From contig OY855905.1 of NCBI GenBank assembly GCA_963693305.1, forward strand, positions 45,197,395-45,261,394: 64,000 nucleotides of DNA, in the 5' to 3' direction. The notes beneath the pieces were generated by a model, which did no database searches, was not told the origin of the DNA, and was given only the letters and a program-made list of their open reading frames with translations. Source of the DNA: Meandrina meandrites. Its lineage: Eukaryota > Cnidaria > Anthozoa > Scleractinia > Meandrinidae. Below are positions 1 to 10,800 of the stretch, one piece after another (the first letter of the stretch is position 1; each line of letters opens with the position of its first letter). The position numbers were made by a program, and so were the translations under genes.

Positions 1-3000
1 AAGCCCCTCCGTTTATAAGCCCACCCAAAGACCCTTACGAAGTTGCATAAGCCCAGGGCTTATAACGGGAATTTTACGGTATTTCAACAGCTTCTTGTGA
101 AATAATTGAGTATAAAATATATTAACTAGCTTCCTTAATTTCATCGACACTGTTGCATTACGTGTTGCTCCCTTATTGTGATAATTGATGTTAAAGAATA
201 TGTTGTATTTCTGGCTAGCTGAAGTCAATTACAAACAGTTCGAGGAGAGTTTGAGGCTTTTTGCGTCGCCAAGCGCGAAAAGGACAGATAATGTTGTAAT
301 AATGTCGATTGTTTCGTCTGCTCGAAAATTTGAATGGCTGTATATTTTTTGGAACGTTTCATATATATGCTTTTCTTATTACAATTTTTGTTCAAATCGT
401 AGATTGTGTTTTTGCATTTGAAAATCTTCTTTTTTGGCGGGGTTTGAACCACCTCGCGTCTATTTCGGAGCTTATCTAATTCCCGGTTTAACGGCAACAT
501 TTGCGGTGATAAAAAGCAGACAGAATTTCCCTTTCTCCAGCAATGTTGAGGACTGATTTCAATTCTTCATCTATTGTGGTGCTTTTAAATCGTCGCTGTT
601 GTCATAACTGCAATAAATGATATGAAAGGGGTTGATTTTTTACCCAACTGAAGCTGAATGGTGTTTCTCCGATGTACAGAGGATTTTAAGGTAAAAGTTG
701 AGAAGCGGTGATTACCGCCAACGAAGAATGTATCTGTCTGCCATATTTTACGACGCATTTTTATCATTTTGGTCAGTGACGACTCTTCCATGGTTATTTT
801 GACATTCTTTGAGCTCGCCACGAGTTCTCCCACCCCACCAACCGGGTTCCTTTCCCTCTTTTGCGCACCTGTCCTCGCATTTAACCAATCTCAAACTTGA
901 TTACAGGAAATATAATCTATATATTACATCTTCTGCCGTAAATGCCCCAAAGAAGTTTTCACAAGTAATGCAAGATACATGTTGACTGAATCCTTTAGGA
1001 AACATCGCCTCGAGGTGCGATACCACAACAGAGACTCCATGTACATCTGATGCAACATTTCGATGATAATGAATCCCTCAGCCAATTCAATTCAAGACGT
1101 CCTTGTTCCATGGTGCAATCAGGTTTATTAATGAAGTATTTCCCGACAGCGCACTGCAATATCTTTTAATTTAGATCACTTGCTTCTCTTCGCAACAACC
1201 ACGATTCCTTTTTTCTGTCATCTTTCTGTTCAACACGTGCACGTGTCATCTTGGCGGGCATCTTGGCGCGCGCAAACTTTTTTGAATTATTTGCGTATGA
1301 CTGTAGGGAACAAACTGTGTTTTCCAACATAGTTGTTAGCTTTTCCGAAAAAAGGCAGCAGTGCACAAACATCGGGAAACCAGTACCGAGCTAAATAACG
1401 TCTGCGAAACAAATGTTTATTTAAAAAATCAGAACAATATTGATACCTGGATACCTGGACTGATATTGTAAGACAATTATAGAAATAATTCTCTTTTAGA
1501 TTCCTTCAAAATTGCCAAAAATAGTTTTCTAAAGTTTTTAATACAATCTTAATCTTTTTTTGAGATTTATTTGTCCTTTACTGGGGATTTAGCTCGATAA
1601 ATTAAGACCAAAATAACCGTACACCTTAGTACGGCCGCCATCTTGGATTTTCCCAGAATGCAATTCAGGACCTTCAAACAGTATTTTCTTCTGTTTTAGT
1701 GATTAACTCAAACTTTTACTATTTTATTGAGTAAACTAGTTAATAATCATGTTTCCAATACTGCAAGATGAAATTGAACAAAAATAGACCATAATAGGAG
1801 TTGTAAATTCTATCTCAATTTTAGCCTCGTTTTCATGCAGAAGGAGAATTTTATACCCTTAAAAAATCCTACTAAGCTACTCTTTCGTGATTGCTATCAG
1901 CTCAATTTTGAAACTTCTTCAGATGAACTTTAATCTGATACCATTCACAATTTGTCCCTTTGAATGGTAAGAAAATCTGCTCGGGCCCATGGACTAAAAA
2001 GCTTCACATCATCGTATATCCTATTCTAGAAGCTTAATTTTACCTTATTTGCTTCTTTCAAAAGTCACGTGCTATGTCACATGCGTATTAAAAGGTAAGG
2101 ATAAAATTGAGGACGGCGGTATGGGGCCCAGTTCTCGGCCGGGTCCAGTTCTCGGCCACTTTATGTTCAAAAAAGTATTTTTACCCAAAGATAGACTGGT
2201 TCCTGTACTTTCGTTATCTTCAGTCTTGCCCTCGCACTAACTGTAGGACGTTGACACGTTGGGCTGAGGCGAAACAAGGTGAATTTGTTTTTCCGAAAAC
2301 TTGTTTCAACTCCTTTAACCTTTTCATTGGACTCAGGCGCGTGACGCATGTTACAAACTTTCTTTTCTAAAATAAGCCCCTTAAACAAAATTTGTGATCG
2401 TTATAACAAAAATAAGTTGTAAAAGTAATTTAATATACTGAAAAGGTATTTAAATCTTCTTTAATATATAGATTTGCGCACACTCTTTTTGTGGAAGAGA
2501 ACTGGGTCCACTGGCCAAAAACGGGGATCGCAAACGAATCTACCATCTTGGCTCTTAGTTACCAGCTCGGATAGAAAAAAAAGTGTTGTTTACACATATG
2601 AACTGAATACTGAAGCTAGTTGTGGGCGCAGCTTCAAGTTCATACGGTTCTTCTGAGGTACCTCTATTTATATTCTGCATAACTATCCAATTACTCCAAT
2701 CGCTTCCGCAAAGCTGTCGACTTCGTCCTGTACATTAAATGGCTGGTTTTCACAGTTGGGCAGTCTACTCATTTCTTTGCACCTCATGCCGTTAGCTAAG
2801 CGGACGCATAGAGCAGATCATTAATTTTCTACTGTCGACACATGACAGAGGTCCAACTGGCCTCCATATTGTAGTCCGATGGTCGGATCTCCCTTTTTAG
2901 AACACAGTAGTTGCTATTTCAGATTACTGACTGTTGTTGTGGCGATTTTAAGAGCCTAGAAATAGCGGGTCAAAGCCTTTAACCCTTTCATGAACTCTAG

Positions 3001-3712
3001 TGAGAGTTCCCACTTCCTACATAGCCTGGTGACCACACTCTCCTTCACTTGTCGCTGAACCTTTACTATCCGGGGGAAGGCGCAAACAATTTATGCGCGC
3101 ATTTTAACACAGCCTTGCAGGCGTCCCGTCCTAGTTAGCAAGCCTGACTGTTGAGTCCAACGACCCTTCTGTGGTTTCTGGTACGTTCCACATTTAACGA
3201 ACAACGATGTCGCAATATAGTCGACAAATGCAACTGAGATATAGTGAGGACATCCCTGTCTTCAGATCGTGAAGGTGCTATGCCCGTATTTGCCTATGTG
3301 AAATGCATGCAGAAATAAAGGACTATCTGCCCCTTTCTTACATTGAAGTCAATTACCTCGTTACTGGCTCTTTGTCGTCTAGCTTCTGCCTTTCCATCTT
3401 CCATTCACCCGGACAATAAAACTGATGACACGTTCTGTATTGCTGTCGTTTGTTAGGAAACTTTGTTCATGTCTGACTAAAGGTCTGAGTTTTGGTGATG
3501 CCACGCAACTGATGCCGTTTAGCTCTGCTTGTACATGTCTCTTCTCATTCTTTATTGTCATCCTTTAATAATATAATAATTAATATTTATATAGCGTTTA
3601 TACATTGCTGTTCTAAGCGCTTTACAATAATAAAAATCCATTCCTTGGTACGTGTCAAATACTATATATGTATCTTGCCCTGTACGTCTTCCCTCGGCAT
3701 TTTATTTACGAC
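1..3712. other. left flank, no gene recognised
   Basis: AT-rich DNA with only short open frames on either strand. None shows a domain, a signal peptide or codon use that I would call coding. The first 80 bases and a stretch near 12,150-12,220 share GGCTTATAA-type words, so part of it may be old transposon. The only structured sites I see are the YY1/ZNF143-like pair near 1,632 and short GC-rich words around 2,120-2,160 and 2,500-2,530. Confidence 0.5.
1632..1667. promoter_or_regulatory. YY1-like plus ZNF143-like motif pair
   Basis: CGGCCGCCATCTTGG (YY1-type, CCATCTTG core) is followed two bases later by TTTTCCCAGAATGCAATTC, which contains the TTCCCAGAATGC core bound by ZNF143/STAF in animals. 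This pair is common at housekeeping promoters in vertebrates. No gene is visible close by, so its role here is inference only. Confidence 0.3.
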
Positions 3713-3716
3713 TTAA

Positions 3717-4043
3717 GGAGGCTCACAACGGTTTCCAGCAATTCCAAGCTCTTAAACTTTGATGGGCCAGTACTACAAATCTTTATCAGTTGCTGCAACA
3801 ATAATGATATCGACCAAATGTCCAATCATTGCTAAATAAGCTGTGGTCATTTTCATGACGTCACTGGTTACTATAGCAACAGTTTTACGTGTGAAAAACA
3901 CCCTTATTTTTCCCTTTAAGTGCTTATAACTCAAAAACGAGTCTGGTGACCCCCATTTTTTATTATTGAATAATGATTGGCATGTTAAGATGCAACTTTT
4001 TGCAAAGTTAAAAAAATTTCTGCGGAGCAGTTTCAGAGCCACC
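3717..4043 (+). mobile_element. TTAA-flanked MITE, copy 1
   Basis: A 327-base element flanked on both sides by TTAA (3713-3716 and 4044-4047). Ends are GGAGGCTCACAACG and its imperfect complement (GTTTCAGAGCCACC). A diverged copy in the opposite orientation lies at 20741-21055, also between TTAA tetramers. TTAA duplication is the mark of piggyBac-type transposition, so this is probably a non-autonomous piggyBac-like element. It encodes nothing recognisable. Confidence 0.7.
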
Positions 4044-4865
4044 TTAAATTTTCGAAAATCACGCGCATGAGTTCCTCAGGGGGACAGAAAAACCTTCACA
4101 ATTCACAGAAACTACCTCAGATCGGTTGCTATCAGGCATTTTCTAACTCTATATCAATAGTACTTCTCAAAAAACACAAAGAACTTAAATCCCCCCGGAT
4201 GATACCGATCACCCAATTTTTGGGGTCTGGCTCATGGACTACGAGTTTGTTTTGAAATTTGTCAATTAAACCACCGAATTATGCCAGATCTCTTTCTCCC
4301 TCACATCCTTTACTGACGTCCTTTTCATTTAAGGCGTTCGCCGACTTTATTTCCAAAAAAGGTACTTAGGGGATGTAATTTTATGGCGATAAAATCAGTC
4401 CCGAGAAAGGTTTTCGGGAGCTCAAGAGCTCCCGTAAAGTTTTCGGGAAAAAATGACGTGTTTTCTCGGGCTCGAACTTCTCGTGCGCTTTGAGAAACAC
4501 CCGAAAGCTGTTTCGGGGGCTTTACGGGACCGTTTTCGGGCCCGAGAAGTTTTCGGGTCTTTTGAGAAACGCACGCCTGGCCTCTCCATCTCCCCTTCAG
4601 GGCATTTTTGATCCACCACGGTAGCTCGCCCGGGTGTCACGGTACTAGAGAATTAAGAGTACATCAAACATACAGAACGTGTCATTTGGTCAGAAAGAAA
4701 TTACAATGCAGAAGTGATTTACTCGCCACAGAAGTTTTCTCAGTTTCTTCTTGCTTCTAAACTCAAGTGAAAGTGAGTCGCGAAGAGGCGAGAAGTGACA
4801 CGCACGAAGTGGCGAAACTCGGCGCTTCGCGGCTCAATTATTAGCCTGCGTACAGAGGTCTCCTA

Positions 4866-5043
4866 TTTCCTTTGCTTCACGCGTGAAGCTAAGGAAATAG
4901 CAGTCGATATCAATCGATGAAATCTTTTTTGTGACTATCGATTGGTCATCGATTGGCCGATACCAATCGATATGAATTAACTAATTCTATCGATTCATCT
5001 CGATTTATTGATTGCATTTCCGATCATCGATTTTATCGATTGG
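4866..5043. promoter_or_regulatory. cluster of ATCGAT sites beside a short palindrome
   Basis: Seven ATCGAT hexamers, several as ATCGATTGG or CCAATCGAT, lie within about 130 bases (4913-5040). A near-perfect palindrome of about 38 bases centred on CACGCGTG (4866-4900) precedes them. ATCGAT is the core recognised by CUT-class (Cux/Onecut) and DREF-type factors. The hexamers occur in both orientations, so the region may instead be a decayed inverted-repeat element. Confidence 0.35.
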
Positions 5044-5589
5044 TAACGCCGGGTTGGGAAGCACACACTTTTTTTAACACTGTGAATCTCAACGAAAGGT
5101 GAAAACTAGTTCCTAGGGTTTTTTCTTCGTGGCCGCATCCCTGGAACGAGGTTGATGGGTTTCACTTCGGAAGTGTTTTTTGTATGGGATTAAAACTGGG
5201 TAAAAAAAGCCCCTTTTCATGCACACCTGACTTCAACCACAAGTTTGAATCAATTATCGGCCTTAATAAAATCAAAACGAGGTATCAAATTGGAGGATTA
5301 AACCTTAATTGAAAATTCAAAGTACAATGGGTACACGCTGGCCGCATATCACATCTTTTAACTGAGACTCTAGCTGCCATAATCATGCCCTACCTCCCCA
5401 CTCAAGTGACTGAAATTCAAAGTCTTGTTTGCTTTCTCGATATATTTGCCCATGCCCAGGTGATATTTGCCCTTGCGTGCAAAGGTTTAACGGAAAAGTT
5501 TATCGAAACGGAAGCCATAAAACTGATCAAAGGAATCAAAAACTTGTTAAAAGAGATGTAAAAACTTTGTTGGGTGGCTACGGTTGGAG

Positions 5590-5667
5590 TAGCCTGCGCC
5601 GCAGACGAAACTAAACCCCTGGTTAAGTTTACTAACCGGGGTTAAATTACGTCTGCGACGCAGGCCA
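5590..5667. mobile_element. 78-bp Mutator-like mini-element with 9-bp TSD
   Basis: Almost entirely palindromic. It starts TAGCCTGCG and ends with its near complement, and both sides carry the 9-base direct repeat CGGTTGGAG (5581-5589, 5668-5676). A 9-base target duplication points to Mutator-like transposition. The terminus matches the larger element at 47822-48594. The core contains GGTTAAGTTTACTAACC. Confidence 0.8.
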
Positions 5668-5733
5668 CGGTTGGAGGCGTTTGACTGGATAATTATCATA
5701 ATTGAACTTTGTTCATGCAGGTGTGAGTTACAA

Positions 5734-6043
5734 TATAAAAGACTTAGCATACTGTTTCATCACCTGCATCACCGAAGGTTCTTCATACTATCGGACTGAT
5801 TGCTAAACCAACATGAGTGAAGGTAATTTCACAACTAATCTTATCCATCGTTTGCTTACTAATAATCATCCGTTGAGTTCTCATGCTACTGGAGTTGACC
5901 TTTTCTTCAGTTCACTGAATACAATTAATGCTAGCTCTAGTCGCCCCCCACAGCTAGCAATACGTCACCATGCTTTTGATAAAACAGAAAGCATATTTTC
6001 AACCATGCTTTTAGTTTTCGAAATTCAGGTAGTATTCTTGTAG
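5734..6043 (+). CDS. possible first exon behind a TATA box, unknown product
   Basis: AATATAAAAGAC near 5734 looks like a TATA box. About 80 bases downstream an ATG at 5813 (context CCAACATGAG) opens a 76-codon frame rich in Ser, Asn and His, with no domain that I recognise. GAAATTCAG|GTAGTATTC near 6030 could be a splice donor. No following exon was found, so this may be a chance frame. Confidence 0.2.
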
Positions 6044-6096
6044 TCCGACTGTTATCAGTTCTTGTTATACCATAGTAATTCCGTTGCCTTTTATAT

Positions 6097-6294
6097 TCTT
6101 CCTCTTGCATTCATTTGCATCTTGAATCAATGTAACACAACGTTCGACCTCAGTGCTTCTAAATGAAGTGCTTCCATAAACGTAAAACGGGTAACAATTC
6201 TTCCTGTTGCATTGCATCTTGAATCAATGTAACACAACTTTCGCCCTCCGTGCTTCTAGATGAAGTGCTTCTATATGCGTAAAACGGGTAACAA
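6097..6294. repeat. tandem duplication of a ~100-bp unit
   Basis: Two adjacent units, 6097-6198 and 6199-6294, both begin TTCTTCCT(C/G)TTGCATT, contain TTGAATCAATGTAACACAAC and end AAAACGGGTAACAA. They differ by scattered substitutions and a six-base indel. No coding content. Confidence 0.8.
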
Positions 6295-7109
6295 TGCACT
6301 CGAAGTTAATACAGACACAGCCTATGCAACGTCATTGTTATCGTTCATTGAGTCAGTTTACTGGGCATGCAGATTCAGTTGGTAGCCGTAAAAAATTGGA
6401 GTTTTGTGTTTGATACTGTTCGAGTATTAAGTCAACCGCAAGAAATTAGGTCAGCCTCGCATCAGCGTGTGTTCAGTTTTACTTAAGTATTTATTGGGTT
6501 CCTTCTCAAATTTGGACTAAACTGGATGGCTAATCGTCTGTGAAAGCATGATATTGGGCTTGCATAAAGCTGTCCCCGCTAGGAAAGCTACAATGTTCGG
6601 ATAATTCGTGAGGTCATTCCGCTAAAGCGGATTATTTTGCTCGCTGTGAAGTAAACAAAGTGCATTCATTGGATGTAACGTATCCAGAGTAGAACTAATA
6701 AAGGGAATCTGCTGGAGTCTAAATTTCTTTGCTGTGGAATTTTTGCTTCTTAGAGAGCTTGGAGAACAAATGCGATGAACACCCCTCCCGGTCATTTCGC
6801 TACCCTGATCAAGACAAGAGATTTTTTTTGTGATACCGATTAAGACCCTGATTTCACATACAGAAAGTATATATTTCTTTGTATAACTGGCATAATAGAA
6901 TTAGTCCTGTAACTGGAAAGCACAATAACTGGAGTGCCCTTAGCGTAGTGTCTCGAGCCCGTTTGTATCTTGGGGTCCAAAAGCCCCGCTTGTGGAGCCC
7001 TAAGATTCGAGATTGTGTCAAAAATAAGTCAGCAACATGTACAAATTGTAATACAATTTGCCGCAGTTTCTCTTGCTCTAAAGACGATTCTCATTGGCTG
7101 ATTCATAAT

Positions 7110-7290
7110 CACGTGGCTTGGCGTTCTAGTCAGTCAGGGAGAACGAGAAAACGAGCACGCGAGCAAAGCGACGGCGGTGGGCGGAAGGGAAGAAAGAACG
7201 CGTTCTTCTCTTCCCTTCTGTCCCTTGCTGTCGCTTTGCTCGCGCGCTTGTTTTCTCGCTCTCCCTGACTGACTAGAACGCCAAGCTACG
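7110..7290. repeat. ~180-bp inverted repeat (MITE-like hairpin)
   Basis: The left arm runs from CTTGGCGTTCTAGTCAGTCA and the right arm ends TGACTGACTAGAACGCCAAG. Arms are about 80 bases and include matching blocks of AACGAG and GCAAAGCGAC type. No clear target duplication was seen. It is folded palindromic DNA rather than coding sequence. Confidence 0.75.
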
Positions 7291-7734
7291 CTGGCTAGGG
7301 ATACATTTTCATCAAATTTATCCCGATCGGGATACATTGACCTGAACGTGATCAATGGCCAGAAAAAGGGCGTGATCAAAACGTGACCAAGACCGGTGGC
7401 GTGATTGTGGCGTGATGTTTTGAAGCTCACTCTTCGAAAGTTTGTGAAACACAGTGGAACAGTTAAAAAACCGGCGCTTTCTACTTTTTATTCGAAAAAC
7501 GAAGTCAAAAAACTTTTAGAGCAGAAGGATTTCGAAAATGCCTGGAAAGTAGGTCGGTTCTTTGCTTTCTTTTGTCCGTAATTTAATTTGTTTACGATGT
7601 GTTTTTACATTTACAGTATTTTATAGAAGAAATAAAGTCGTGCTCAGGCGTGCTGTTGTTAACGCAAATTTTTTTTTCGTTCGTTTGTTTAATTTGTTCA
7701 TCCTTTGGATGTATAACAAAGCACTCAATGTCTG

Positions 7735-7858
7735 GTCCCTCGGGAAACTAGTTAGTTTTGTTTTCCCTCGATTCTCGATGTTTCCCTCGACTTCGTCTCG
7801 GGAAACATCGAAACTCTCGGGAAAACAAAACTAACTGTTTCCCTCGGGACCAGACATT
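7735..7858. repeat. ~125-bp inverted repeat
   Basis: AATGTCTGGTCCCTCGGG on the left is the complement of CCCTCGGGACCAGACATT on the right. The interior repeats TTTCCCTCG and its complement several times. It sits directly upstream of the first recognised SELENBP1 exon and could lie in its first intron. Confidence 0.75.
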
Positions 7859-7891
7859 AAGTATATATTATTTTTTAACTGTTTTCCGTAG

Positions 7892-10800
7892 ATCCTTGCA
7901 AATGTGGTCCGGGTTACGCTACCCCACTGGACGCTATGTTGGGTCCCAGGGAGAAGTTACTGTATTTGCCGTGTATCCGCAGTAACACGGAGGTAGAGAA
8001 ACCCGACTACCTTGCCACTGTTGATGTAGATCCAGATTCTCCTTCTTACAGCCAGGTAGGCAATACTAATACTAAGCAGGAGGGGGGAATTCGCCGGCAA
8101 GAAATATTATCCTCCTTTCTGCGAATTCGATGATATTGTGGATTCTTCTTCTGACATCCAGGAAGGCAAAGATGTACATTACTTAGCGGGAGGGGCAGCT
8201 AGGGGGTAGAACAAAGAGCGTTCGTAAATTATCAGCCTCACTAGCGAGAAGTATTCTCCTCCTTTCTTTGGATTAGATCATCCCAGGGGTGGGGGGAGGG
8301 GGGAGGTGAGGTACTCCCTATTCAGGACTATACGGAGAGGCTCCGCCTGAAAGAGGTACCTTTTACCTTTTTGCCTCATACCGATTAATTATATTTGCCT
8401 CTCTGTCCGTCTGATATTAATAATAAGTCAGTGTTGCTTTTTAATTAAGTCATATCCATGAACTGTGGATTGAATGATGCAAACTTCAAGTAATGAGTGG
8501 GCATTCTGGTTACCAGTTAATACGCAAAGAAACCTGTTAAGTCTTTTAATTTAGGCCTCAACGAGAATTAACTTATGACCCACAATTAGTAGCCGTTTTC
8601 AATTCAATTTCTGACGTTTTTGCAGGTCATTCATCGCCTGGCAGTTCCTTATTTGGGAGACGAGTTGCATCATAGTGGTTGGAACGCCTGTAGTAGGTCA
8701 GTGTACATTTGATAAACGTTGGGTTCCCTGAATTCCCGAGAGTATGGGTGGGCTGTGGGGTATTGGGCCGCGGGAAATTTGTGGGCTTATCTTGATCCTC
8801 CTTTTTTCTTTTTAATTCTTTACAAATCTTTCAGCAAGTCGTCTTGTTCTTCAGCCTCTTTATGCTTCTCTGAGGCAAAACGATTTGACATCGCTATCAG
8901 ATTATCGGGGTTGGTTGATGAACAGGACACGCATCAGAAAACAAGCTTGTTTTACACTTGTGCATTTCCATTCTTGCAGTTGCCATGGAGATGCTAACCA
9001 GAAAAGGAATCGCCTCATCATGCCGTCACTTAATTCCAGCAGGATTTACATATTTGACGTAGAAACCGATCCAAAAGCACCGCGCATACACAAGGTATGA
9101 AATACAAAAGGTGGAAAGCCGTAATCAGGAGATGGTGGTGGTGGCTGGGGTGTAATCTGAGAACTTGCATTGCTAACTTGAAGTGATGCTTTTATCGATC
9201 GCTGTCGAAGAGGAAATAAACTAACGAAGTAACGATACATTCGAACCTTGTTTCACCTTATTTATCATTAATTTTATAGATTGTTGAACCAAAAGAGGTT
9301 GCCGAGAAGACAGGCCTGGGATACCTCCATACAGCACACTGTCTGGGAAGTGGGGAGATAATGATAAGTGCCATGGGATCACCTGAAGGGAAGGAGGAAG
9401 GTACATGTTGTAACGGTTCTTTAATTAGCCTTGTCACTTTCTCTCTATAGGCGGATCGGTGGGGAGGATCAAGGGTACTGCACCTGCCTTGCATGAACGT
9501 GCATACCCCACACCCCCGTAAAGACTGTTGCTTTGACACTCTTACTTTTAGACTTACAATCCCAATTTCATAAGGCCCTGGATTTGCCCTTTGTGGTACG
9601 TCGCTTAAAGCCGTTGTGAGCAACGCTTTCCTAGCTTAGTGGCGCTATTTAAAAGCCTCGAACTCATGACGAACTCGAACTCATGCTCCTCCACGCTCTG
9701 GACTGATGCTTTATTTTACGCTTCTTTTGTGCTGTCACTCTATCATAGTGACATTCATCAATCTATGTCTTGCACTTATTGTAACGATTGTCCTTATCCA
9801 TTTCTTCACATGTTAGGAGGTTTCGTTATTCTTGATGGCAAGACTTTTGACGTCAAAGGACGCTGGGAAGGCAAAAATATGTCGGCACCAATGGGATATG
9901 ACTTTTGGTATCAGCCTCGACACAATGTGATGGTGAGCTCTGAATGGGGAACGCCAAGCGCTCTTACCAAAGGATTTAAGGTGGAGGATGTGGCTGCAGG
10001 TAAGAAAACACACACACACTCACATCATCATCATCGTCGTCATCATCGCTGTTATCGTTGTTATCGACAGCAGCAACAATCTGAATAAGCTTCTGGCTCT
10101 CACTCCGTGAAAGATGCCGGTCAAGGCAACTTACCACAGCATAAACAATAACTGTTTCTCGACAACTGATCATGAAGAACAGTTAATACTGATGAGATAA
10201 ATTTTATTTCACACCTGATGCCACTCATCAGGTGCCGACACTTCAAATTGTTCACGCTCATTATACAGGTGGCTGTGAAATATAAGTCGGGTTTCGTCAA
10301 ATACCTTAAAACCACAGAGCTGGAAACACGCTCCCCGTTAGTTAGCTTTGCCACTTTAATAAAAGTGATTTTTTATGCACAAAAAGGAGATCTTACAGTA
10401 ATAGTCCGCTAAGGTATTAAACCACCAAATGAGTAATAATAAGCCGAACAGAAACAAGGGTGGTTGCATCTGAGGAAGATTAGCATGAACGTGAAATCAG
10501 AAACTTGAAAAAAAGTGGCCAAGAAAAATTACGGCTTCAATCGTCTCTGGGCTCTGTCATTATCATCATCCCCATGATAGTGCCGAATGTTTAATTTCTT
10601 ATTTTTTTTTTTTACTTGTTACTAGGCAAATACGGATCTCACTTGCACGTGTGGGACTGGACCTCACGAACTATTCAACAGACAATAGACTTGGGAGTAG
10701 GCACCATTCCCCTGGAGACAAGATTCCTGCACGATCCTGATCAGCCGCAGGGATTTGTGGGATGTGCATTGAGCAGCACGGTCGTACGATTCTTCAAAAA

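Noticed and set aside
7134..7430. Open frames on both strands with Arg-rich ends
   Set aside because: They lie in the arms of an inverted repeat, so both strands encode nearly the same peptide. Not a gene.
9813..10173. Frames with poly-Asp or poly-His near 10020-10070
   Set aside because: They run over a CATCATCAT/CGTCGT microsatellite in a SELENBP1 intron and have no splice or domain support.
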